From Aptenodytes patagonicus (Eukaryota; Chordata; Aves; Sphenisciformes; Spheniscidae): a stretch of 64,000 nt of DNA. How positions within the stretch are numbered: the first letter of the stretch is position 1; each line of letters opens with the position of its first letter. Positions 11,808 through 36,414 of the stretch are shown here, one piece after another. Both the position numbers and the translations under genes were made by a program. The notes under the pieces are model-generated. The model was not told the origin of the DNA and searched no databases. It saw nothing but the letters and a program-made list of their open reading frames with translations. The stretch lies in the NCBI RefSeq assembly GCF_965638725.1, contig NC_134962.1, positions 5,897,501 to 5,961,500 on the forward strand. The letters run 5' to 3'.

Positions 11808-12086
11808 GTTCAGAGGTGTCCAAAAGAACACATTTGAGCCACGATGCTGAAGAAGTAGAGGAGATGAAGTGGCAGAAGAGATGGAAGGTGAAGACAGCGT
11901 CAAAGGCAAGATGCCAGAGATGAATCCTTCACCTGCTTCCTCTGCTCGGTTTCCCAGCCTGGAGAACTGTTCATTAGCTGCAGCAGATCATATCCTTTCC
12001 CCATCAATTCAGAGGAGCGAAGAAGCAGGCAGGCCATTAAATGAAGTTCCTGTTACGATCGCTGCCAGTGAACTGTTTCTGAACAG
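11808..12086 (+). pseudogene. PIEZO relic exon with frameshift and GC-type donor (TASELLL segment)
   Basis: An acceptor (cctggtag) is followed by an acidic stretch and, at the end, EVPVTIAASELFLNR. This matches the PIEZO2 segment LTASELLLKKM that precedes FHDDELEE. The frame entering from the previous exon hits TGA at 11921, while the frame reaching the donor is shifted by one, so an indel lies near 11850. The best donor is aacag|gcaaga, a GC-AG type site, and the phase then joins correctly to the 12796 exon. Confidence 0.75.
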
Positions 12087-12795
12087 GCAAGAACAACCTA
12101 AGAGCAAACCCACCTGTTGCAATATGCATGTAATCAGTGCAAAACATCTGAAAAAAAAAATATTATAATAGCACTTAATAGTTTCCAGTCCTCCAAGAAG
12201 GACTTGACTCACGTCTGGACAAAAAAGACGGTGTAAATCAGTTGTCCTAAATCGGCGTTACTGCATTGACAGAGCACGTGTGCCAGTTGTGAGCGCACGT
12301 CCGCCTCTCAGGACTACAGCCTCTGCCAGGGCTATCGGCAGTGCCATGTGCAGGAACTGATGCTCATTTTCACGCTGTACATTGTCTCTATGGCCTTTTA
12401 AAGAAAATTAAACTTTTGACAAAGTCATCTGGCAACTGTTTAGTGCCCTGTTTGCTGTGTAAGTGTAAACACACCCTTGTAACTTAGGAGGGTTACTGAG
12501 CAGGTGGAATTTAGATGATTTAACTCATATCCTTTTAGTACCTATAAATCAGCCTACTATAAATCTAGTATCCTGGACTGTAATTATCAGTGACTGAGTC
12601 AGCAAAAGCTTTTATGAAAGACTTGAGTAACATGCTGTTACCACCTCACACCTGCAGTTCTTAAGAAGTTCCATTATGCCATCCCCTCGTCTGATTTATT
12701 TAATCATCTGGGTTAAAAAAGCTGTTTAGCAGTCTCACACCCTTTTTCCTAGAAAATAAAAGCGATTCATTTGAACTCCCCCCCCGGTGGTTCAG

Positions 12796-13029
12796 GATAT
12801 TTCATGACAATGAACTGGAAGAGTCAGAGAAGTTTTATCAGTCTGCCTTGTATAATGCTATGGTGTCCAAGTCAGGAAGGCTTTGCTATTGCGTGATCAT
12901 TCTGAATCACAGGATTTCTGCTTCAATTCTCACTTTGGTTCTACCCATTATTTTTTTTTTTTCTGGGTCATTTTGTCTGTTCCAAGGCCAACAGACTCCT
13001 TCTGGATGACAGCTATTATTTATACACAG
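12796..13029 (+). pseudogene. PIEZO relic exon with poly-T frameshift (FHDDELEESEKFY segment)
   Basis: Acceptor ggttcag, donor acacag|gtacat. It reads IFHDNELEESEKFY, then LYNAMVSKSGRLCYCVIILN, SILTLVLPII and, one frame over, WVILSVPRPTDSFWMTAIIY. PIEZO2 has FHDDELEESEKFY, CYFVIILNHMVSAS and WAMLSVPRPSRRFWMMAIVY. The frame breaks in a 12-T run at 12951-12962, and about nine codons are deleted after FY. Confidence 0.9.
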
Positions 13030-13404
13030 GTACATTTTTCTTACTACTGCTAAAGTTTTTCTTAGTATTGAAGTGAGTAACTTTGCAAACAAGACATTTT
13101 TAAAGTACAATGAATGTCCTTTAGGACCAATGTTAGAGTGGATTAGCAAGACTTAAAACATTTTGTTCGTGAACTGTAGATAATTCATTGACTTGAAAAT
13201 GACACCTAAATTGAGTAAAAAGAGAAAATATTTATCTACTCTAAAGTTTCACTGGCTTTCAGAGCAAGAGTTGCTCTCCAGAGTTTCAGACCATTAAGAA
13301 TGTCTGTTGGAACCATCCCCTGTACTTAAAAGATCTGCAGATTCCTCTGAGAATAATTATAGTCCAAAATTCCAGCTATTTTTTTATTATTTTTCCCTCT
13401 CTAG

Positions 13405-13594
13405 ATAACAGTAATTGTCAAATATTTTCAGAGTTTGGATTTTTTTTCCCTGGACCACTGAATTGTATTGTGCCATCAATGCAGAAGAACCATTCGTTCT
13501 GCCAAATATTGTTGGGATTGAGAAGGCGGCTGGCTACGTGCACTTTGATCTCATCCAGCTGCTTGCTTTGTTGTTTCACAGGTCAATCCTGAAG
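13405..13594 (+). pseudogene. PIEZO relic exon with poly-T frameshift (DLIQLLALFFHRSILK segment)
   Basis: Acceptor ccctctctag, donor ctgaag|gtaaat. The first part reads TVIVKYFQSLDFF. After an 8-T run (13440-13447) the frame shifts and continues FFPWTTELYC and PNIVGIEKAAGYVHFDLIQL then LALLFHRSILK. This is almost PIEZO2-identical over GYVLYDLIQLLALFFHRSILK. Confidence 0.92.
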
Positions 13595-14061
13595 GTAAAT
13601 TTTCATACATATGGAGAGGAATTTACTTTTTCTCTTAACTCCGATGCACGTTTGCAGTTAAATGTACTTTGTCTTAATTTTTGTTCTAAATCCAAAATAG
13701 ACTTTTTTTGCTTTAAGGAATATGGCCTCAGCATCCAAACTTTGATTTGAAAGTGAATTTTAGATCTGTAAGAGGCTAAATCACATACCTAAGCAGCATT
13801 GTCCCTCCTTCTCATACTACATCACAGAGAGACCTGAATAAGAGATACACTTTATGCCCTTTAGCTGACTGCTTTGCTCTACCTCTAGGGACATGATGGG
13901 AGTTTCCTCTGATCTACAGCCACGCTTCTTTGTCTGCTTGCTTTTTGAGTCAGCCTTAACAAAGAGGTCAAATCTGTTACTTTTAAGTAGTCACATTTTT
14001 TTTCTTTAAAATGAAATTCTGTAAAATACTCCAGCAAATCCTATGCTCTGCTCATTTCCAG

Positions 14062-14215
14062 GAGTTTAACAGAAACCACGTGGCTCGGCTTTGGTACTTG
14101 GTCAAATGCATCTATTTTGGTTTGTCAGACTGTCGGATCAAGTGTAGCTATAGCCCAGTCCAGTCCTAGGCAACATTCTGATGGAGATACAGTGGCATCA
14201 ACCCTTATTTCAGGG
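14062..14215 (+). pseudogene. PIEZO relic exon with two stops (WYFVKCIYFGLSAYQIRCGY segment)
   Basis: Acceptor catttccag. It reads EFNRNHVARLWYLVKCIYFG then LSDCRIKCSYSP, matching PIEZO FSQNLVAQLWYFVKCVYFGL and the QIRCGYPTR stretch. TAG at 14167-14169 and TGA at 14179-14181 follow in frame where PIEZO continues LGNFLTK. It ends near caggg|gtaag. The preceding several exons of PIEZO (last blade unit and beam region) are missing. Confidence 0.9.
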
Positions 14216-15625
14216 GTAAGCACAGCAGTGACATTCAGCTTTTACAACAGAGTATGAAAACTGCAAGCCCAGTCCTACCCCCGAAGGAGCCCACAGTACA
14301 GTCCTGCCGTAGGTCAGCCCAGGACATTTGCAATTTATGGAAAGTGCACCAGAAATTCTTTGCAGAAAACAAAAACTATGTCTGAATGCTATTGTCTGAC
14401 CCCTATATAACAACCACGTTTCTTACTGCTATGGCAAGCCTTCCCTCTTCCTTCATGGAGGACTTGTCCAATTCTAAATAATTCCTCCACGAGTATTTCA
14501 GACACACGGTCTCATTTCTGGCAGCCTCCCCTACGCTAAATTCTCTCTGGTGCCTGGAACAGCTGCTTATTCCTCCAGCTTGGGCCTTTGAGATGTAAAT
14601 AGTGTAATGCGACTTCAAGAGGCAAGGAAATATTAGCAGAATTTAATGTAAATATTGTATAAATCATCCCAAAATAGCATGGCCACGGGATGAGCCAAAG
14701 ACACTAACTGAAAGTTAAACAGGCTAAGTAAATACAGACTAAATATATTCCCCTCCTGGAATTGCCACTGGAATGGATCCAGAGAGGAAATAGGTTAAAA
14801 TGCAGTCTTGTGGCAGTGATATTAAAAACCCATTGGCCCATTTGGTGACATTTATAATGAATTTTATGTACTCCATACATTTTTAATACATGCCGAGTTA
14901 AATATTATCAAATCTATAAAAAGATTATGGAAAAAAATATGTCTGGTTTCATATGGATGGACACTGCCTGGAACTCTCTCTGTGGGTTTTGTGTAAGAGA
15001 AGTGTTTGAAAGAAAACATGAAAGGAAAAAAATAAAAAAAAACCCCGCAGTGCAGTTTTTGAAAACTGTTACTTGCCCATTTGGAGCCTAAAAGTCATCA
15101 CACATCAAGGCAACAGAATTTCCAGGACGTGAACCACAACGGGGACCAAGGAATGAGATGTATTAATTCCATCCCTTGGACGTGCAAATGGAGAAAAATG
15201 AATTTGATTGTCTAGCGTGGCTTTGTGCAGCTTCTGATTCAGTGTAGTGTAAGTATAAAAGGACCCTTTTCTTCTATGGATGCTTTTTTAGCAGGTCCCT
15301 AGCCGCTGCTGTAGCAAACATGATTAACGGTAGTTCTGTGCATAGGTACTAGAAGATAAACAGATGCCCTAACTCACCTAGAACAGTCCTGGAATACAGG
15401 CGCTTGTCTTGATGTCCCAAAGACTACTTTTCAAAAAGTTACTTTGTCCAAAATTTTGTCCAAATTACAAACAGGATGGGATTTCCATGCCTGCCACTCT
15501 CATGCTGTACCCAAAGAAAGCAGTAAGCCCCCAGACACCCAGCCTGGCTCAGCTACCCAGCAGAATCCAAACCAGAAGCTACAGGTAAAGTCCAACACAC
15601 CCAAAGGGAACCAAGATGGGTCTGA

Positions 15626-15718
15626 ACTGACCCAACTCAGCTTCTCTAGCTGGACCTGTGTGGATAAGATTTATATGTTAACATTTTCATTATGAAAGGT
15701 TGGAGACACTCCAAGAAG
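15626..15718 (+). pseudogene. PIEZO relic exon (SLSSWICVEDIYA segment), frameshifted
   Basis: Reads ELTQLSFSSWTCVDKIYMLT, matching PIEZO TTLSLSSWICVEDIYAHIF. Two extra bases near 15690 shift it into KGWRHSKK, the counterpart of KCWRESEK, right before the donor aag|gtgagc. The 5' boundary is approximate. Confidence 0.85.
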
Positions 15719-15804
15719 GTGAGCGACTCCTGTTGTGCAATCCCTTTTCACAAAAGCTTCTGAGACAGCTGTGGCAAATTAACTAAAATTTTCTTTTTTT
15801 GCAG

Positions 15805-15994
15805 AAATATCCTCAGCCTACGGGGCAGGAGAGGAAAATGATTGTGAAATGCAGAATGGGGGGCTGCATTATCCTCGTACTGATCTGTACCGTGTGGCCT
15901 CCTTTGCTCCTTATGCCACTTCTTCAAGTCCATGGCAGGGGTGACCAACCAGCCCCTGGACGTCTCTGTCAGACCCACAAGGAGCGGTTACAGG
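15805..15994 (+). pseudogene. PIEZO relic exon: outer pore helix and start of cap, frameshifted
   Basis: Acceptor tttttttgcag, donor acagg|gtgagg. It reads KYPQPTGQERKMIVKCRMGG, CIILVLICTVWPPLLLMPLL and, one frame over from about 15930, MAGVTNQPLDVSVRPTRSGY. PIEZO has RYPQPRGQKKKKVVKYGMGG, the outer helix, and VAGVINQPLDVSVTITLGGY. The pore-proximal segment is thus recognisable but broken once. Confidence 0.93.
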
Positions 15995-16427
15995 GTGAGG
16001 GGTTCCTCTGACCGAAGCGTAACACACAACTATGAGTTCAAAACTCAACAGCTAAAAGACAACACAGGAGAAAGTCCTTCAACCTTCCTGCTAACTGCAG
16101 GCTGTTCAGTCCTACGTATAAAGCAGCAGGGAGGAAAATGACAGAAGAAAGGCAAGGGAGAATGAGAAATGCGGGTGCAGCGAGTCCCACTTAAGTTTCT
16201 TTCTGCCTTCCAACATCACAGATTTTGTTTGCTTTAGTAAATGCTGTCCCAGATGCAGGAGGAAGTATTTGCAAACACAGTTGGCAGTCAGACCACAGCA
16301 TTCTCCAGAATAGCTTTTTTCACTGTATTTCTGGTAAGGGACTGGCTAATTCACCTCCTCAGGCTACATGTAGCCCTGGTGCTATGAAGGCTGCACTTAA
16401 GAGCACCCTGTCAGACTCTTCTCCGAG

Positions 16428-16520
16428 TCATCATTCACCATGAATTCTCAGCAGAGGGCTTTGATCCCTTTTACTCAAGCAGCATACAACAACCTGACAA
16501 ATCACTATATCCTTCGCCTG
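16428..16520 (+). pseudogene. PIEZO relic exon: cap domain, intact frame
   Basis: All 31 codons are open, reading SSFTMNSQQRALIPFTQAAY then NNLTNHYILRL, between acceptor tctccgag and a perfect donor cctg|gtaagt. It matches the extracellular cap of PIEZO1 (FTMSAQQPSIIPFTAQAYEE) better than PIEZO2, which differs after SAQQ. Confidence 0.9.
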
Positions 16521-17145
16521 GTAAGTGCTGTCCAAGAACCTGACACATATAACACGCGAGTGCAGGACCCCTGTATGATTTAAAGATGCGTACACAGCAC
16601 AGGTCTGGTATTCGTGCATGGCACTGCGCTCACTCCTCTACCAGAGCTCTTGCAGGTATGTTGGTACCATACTCAACCTGGCTAACACACCGCATCCAGC
16701 AGCATACGAGACGCTGTGAAGTGCCGTATCGGCGCATCAGAGGGAGCACACTCATCTCTACTGCACCATGTGAACGCTCTCCCAGGGTCAGTACTGCCCA
16801 GCAAGAATTAATCCCTAAGCAATGTTTTGGGTAGGTCCATCTTTCCTCAGGGACTGAGCCCTCAATAAGACTCTGGTGATGTGCCTGCCCCCAGTCCCCA
16901 ATTCAGACAGCATTTAGTAGTGCCAAAATGTGGTAAAATATGCTCTTAGCTTAATTTGCTCCAAACAAAATACAGCACAGCCCTATGGTAAGGTTTACAA
17001 GTTGAAGATAAATCAAAACATCACAGACAGGTTTTTCCCTGACTGAGCACGTTGGTCTGGGACAATCCATAAAACACCAACTCCTCTTTGCTTTAATAAG
17101 CGAACCAGATCACCCTTGTCCTCCTCTCCCGCGTCTGCCACACAG

Positions 17146-17302
17146 TTCATAGCAAACTACTGCCCAGAGGATGTTGTTGTCACCAAGGTAAAGAGCAGCA
17201 CTGGTCTGCTGGGGACCATCAGCCCCCAGAGCCGGGTGGCCATGGCAGAGGAGTTGCTAACTCACCTGCTGCCTACTTCAGCTTCCACTAGACCATCCTC
17301 AG
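17146..17302 (+). pseudogene. PIEZO relic exon: cap domain, intact frame
   Basis: Open for 52 codons between acceptor tgccacacag and donor tcctcag|gtaaca. It reads FIANYCPEDVVVTKVKSSTG, LLGTISPQSRVAMAEELL. This matches PIEZO1 FISQYSPEDIVTAQIEGSSG, LWRISPPSRAQMKREL. The frame also runs upstream through SATQ (compare LAMQF), so the acceptor may differ. Confidence 0.9.
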
Positions 17303-17899
17303 GTAACAGCAGTACAGCTCCAAGAAGGAAACGAGAAGAAGGAAACGAGAAGACGGAAATCTCCTGGGTGACTGTATTAGCTTGTGCCCAATTGTCAATC
17401 TCCTCTTAAAAGTGCTGGGCCCACAGCTGTAGTAATTTAAGCTCTAATTCCTAGAAAACAACCTTTAGAGGCACCTCCCTGGCTTTGTACTGCTTCTGGA
17501 GCCTGCTCCCAGGTCCTGCGTGACCCTGCTCCGTCTCCTGTGGTTGCTCAGAAGGCAGCCAAGGAGTGGAAGGACATCTGGGAACCTGGAGCTCGGGAGC
17601 CCCCAAGTTTCAGTTCTCTGCTTAGATACTGAGGTGATCTTCAGCAACTCACTGAGCCCTGTGCTGCTTTGTTATCTTTGAAGGGTTGCTCCAGGGTACC
17701 CGGCGGCGTGGAGGACTTGGGCCCTAGCAGAGTTTCAGGAAACGATGCAGGTGCACGCTGCCCACCGTAGGATCGTTTCTATTTCAAGCTGCTTAAGTGG
17801 TACCAGAGGATACTCCAAGTGTAGTCACCTAAACCCACTGAGGTCAACCTCTGGTGTCTGGATCTGTTTCCTGTGAATAACCGTGCTGCTTTGTCACGC

Positions 17900-18110
17900 G
17901 GAGGGGACTGTAAAGCTAAATGTGTTAGTAATTGTAGAGCACTCGGTCAGGACGGCCACAGAGGCAGTAAGAACATCAGACAGCATTTGCAATATGCTCA
18001 TTTCAGGCTGCACAGTGATTAGCAGAAGTGGGTAGCAGCTGCAGAGACCAAATTCCAGCTTTGCTGCTCGATGCAGGCTTATTTCTCTTTGGTAACTATG
18101 CCACATAGTA
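17900..18110 (+). pseudogene. Probable PIEZO inner-helix / C-terminal remnant
   Basis: One frame reads GTVKLNVLVIVEHSVRTATE and later SDSICNML, resembling the PIEZO inner helix and C-terminal start GLYASVVLVIGKFVREFF and HSIMFEE. About 100 bp on, another frame reads AETKFQLCCSMQAYFSLVTM P, weakly resembling the terminal RETGELELEEDLYAKLIFLY. Position and order fit, but the match is degraded and contains stops. Confidence 0.5.
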
Positions 18111-20731
18111 ATTTCTGACACTGAGCATCTGCTACTTCTAAGGCAGTTTTGGGATCTCCCCTTCTGTAGATTGCCTCCAGGTCTCATACCAAGTGCTTCA
18201 GGGCGAATGCTGCAGCAGAAGCTAAAACTGCCCATTGCCTGAAAGTAGGTAAGTAAATCCAGGTGGTGGAAACTGGTCTTGGAGGAACTAAAGTTCTACT
18301 CGTTAGGGGCTTAAGAAACACTGTGAGCTTAAGGGGAACGATCCCCGTGCAAGCTCTGTGAAACACAGAAGAGAAAGAATGATTTATTTGGTAAGTACAG
18401 CTCACAAATCACTGTCTTGTGTAGGTCCTAAGCTTCTGCTCTAGAGAATAGACCTCTTACCTAAACAGAAGGAAATAATGATGTACATTGGGAACAGCAA
18501 GTGATTCTATTATGGAATTGGGGGGAAAAAAAAAAAGCCTTGATTTTTATTTTGTATCTCTGAAACAGAGGAAGCATCGGACCTTTTTACTATTAGGTGT
18601 TGGATTGATTTATTTTAATCTGCTTAAGCAAACTTAACCTGGTTTTCAGTTTTTGATTTCCTAAATATTTATCCCGTTTGCTTTTCAGGTATTTCATATT
18701 AGATTTCTTTAATACTAGATATTTCTTTTTTAAAGATGGCTTCTATTAAGTGCCTTCCAAATTAAATCCAGCAGAATGATATGCTTTGAGACACAGCAAA
18801 ATCAAAGAATATGATAATCAGTCATCAAAATCTAATTTCTGCTTTATCTGGGCTTGCTGCATTCGGTGAGTAACATTAGAATTTAGCCTTATGCCACAAA
18901 ACCGCAGGCTACTTTCTATGTAAAAATCTGCCTCATCTTGGCAAAACACTAAAATTCAAAATTAGAATTGATTAATTTGAAGAGTGTTTCTACAAGATGG
19001 AGATTGAAGACTTGATTTCAGAGCACTGAAATTAGAACATTTTGCCATTAGCTTCAGTGGTCAGACTGAGTCAGCAATGACAATAACTCTTCATCAACAC
19101 GTTTCCCACAACAGTTGTTGGTACCAGAGTGCGCTTGTACCAAGTGTCTAAAATGACCAAAGGCAGAACTCATTTATATATAGATTTCCTAGAACTATGA
19201 TCCTGTGGACCAGGGAACCAAAACAGCAAGGGAGAAGCAAATACAGGAAGTAATGAAGTTCTGGGTTTTTTATTTAAAAAAAAAAAAGAAGTTACATTCT
19301 GCCCAAGAATCAAGTATAGCCACAAAACCAAAATGAAAAACGTTGCTGCTTCTCCCTTCTGCATTAAGCTTTCCATGAGGTCTTTAATCAAAAAGACTCA
19401 TGCCTAAACCAGATGTGTACCTCATTGTTGGAACTCCATCTAAAACCTAGCACCAGTTCTCTCCAGAGATCACCTCCGACACAGGGAAAGGTGTAATTCA
19501 TCAGAACTCAGCTTGACTTTATCTGCAAAGCAGCCAAAAGTGTGTGCTGGGTGGGATTTTTCACCATCAACACTGGTTGAGCCAAGAAATGTTTCCACAG
19601 GCTGACGCTTGAACCACCGGGCAGGGACCAGCACTGATTAAAACTTGGTCACTCTGTTCCCAACTCCGCTGCAGACATTACATAAATTGGGGCAAGTCAT
19701 TTTCCGTGCGTGTCCAAGCCAAACTAGTGCTTCTAAGCTCCTTGTGACTGGCTTATACAGAAACTAATGCTATGCATCCCTGATTACCGTTGAATCAAAC
19801 AAACGAAGTGAATCAGTGTAAGTTCTTCAGAACTACCACAAACCATTCAGTATAAGCTGTTGCCCTGCTAGGTCTGTTTTCAGACGCATGAGTGCTGGGA
19901 AAAGGAATTTGAACGGAGTAATGATGTCGCACACAAACTTTTGGAGCACTCGGTGTTCTCAGAAATGTAAATAACACCATGAAACACCACATGGGATATG
20001 TAAGCTGCTTTAATAATAATAAATTTATGAAGTGGCAAGAAGCCACTCTGCTTTGTAAACCGATTTTACTCAATCACAGTCCCTCTATTTTTTTCCTCAT
20101 TTAACATGAATACATTCTGTAATTTGTATGTGAAAGATTTACGTAGAGATATGTTCTGGACCACTCTCGTTGATTTTACTGGTCAGAAAAACATTAAACA
20201 TGCGGAAACAGCACCTTATTAAAACTATAGGCCTTTTCTCATTACATCTCCTTTGCTGCTAAGCTAAATTGTCACTGAATAAGCCAAGTCTACAGAGGTT
20301 TTTTTCCTTGTCCTGTGTTCTGAGATGTAGTGGGGCCTGCAGAAACGTCTGATAAAACCTCACGTATAATAAGTAATTCAGAAGGCTTTGTAAGCAATAG
20401 CTGCAGTCGCTTCTTCAGACTAGAGAGAGCTTCTCATGCATTAATGCACTTAGTTAGGTCTTGTGAGGAGCTCAGAGGAGGACGTGTCCTCTTCCTGATA
20501 CAGTTAGTTGAGCCTGGACTCTGCACCACTGATATTGTTCAGCAACTGTGTGCACCAATAATTTAAAAACACCAAGAAATCAGGCTGTTTTTATCAGAAA
20601 CAAGTAATAAATCTTATCATGATAGTAAAAAAAAATGGCAATTTCTGATGTGTGACATTTTCATTGCTTGAGAATGAATCAGTGCAAAGTGAGGTAACCC
20701 ATGCACCCCGTCACTTAGGGCTGGGGGCGCA
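18111..20731. other. Interval between the PIEZO relic and the NPEPL1 stop
   Basis: Contains the presumed NPEPL1 3' UTR on the minus strand and AT-rich unique sequence. I see no coding exon, RNA gene or recognisable repeat. Confidence 0.5.
20009..20014 (-). other. Candidate NPEPL1 poly(A) signal ATTAAA
   Basis: The first ATTAAA on the minus strand I found after the NPEPL1 stop, about 720 bp downstream. I found no AATAAA nearer; one lies further on at 19269-19274. Which is used cannot be told from sequence alone. Confidence 0.3.

Positions 20732-36414
<15,683 letters not shown>

Larger units (their letters stand above)
1763..18110 (+). pseudogene. Decayed PIEZO-family mechanosensitive channel gene (possible third PIEZO paralogue)
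   Basis: Intact PIEZO genes encode very large multi-pass cation channels (about 2,500-2,800 aa) that form trimers in the plasma membrane and open on membrane stretch. Here about 18 exon-sized segments on the plus strand translate to PIEZO-like protein in the correct N-to-C order: blade helices (1763-5902), a mid-blade block (7250-7569), the intracellular linker with its WWxPW motif (8863-11135), the late blade (11652-14215), outer helix and cap (15626-17302), and a probable inner helix/C-terminus (about 17900-18110). Introns with GT-AG ends are kept, so this is not a processed copy. In-frame stops occur at 1996, 7342, 7412, 7469, 14167 and 14179. Frameshifts occur near 11850, 12955, 13445, 15690 and 15930. 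Several hundred codons are missing. Residues resemble PIEZO1 in some exons and PIEZO2 in others. The gene is convergent with NPEPL1. A full-length product is impossible; short transcripts cannot be excluded. Confidence 0.9.

Noticed and set aside
15460..15600. Possible PIEZO GFRLVPF-like segment
   Set aside because: A few residues fit (GFPCLPL) but the frame and spacing do not hold long enough to support an exon.
1763..18110. The PIEZO-like sequence as a functional gene with sequencing errors
   Set aside because: Homopolymer frameshifts could be errors, but the stops at 1996, 7412, 7469, 14167 and 14179 are outside homopolymers and large conserved blocks are absent.
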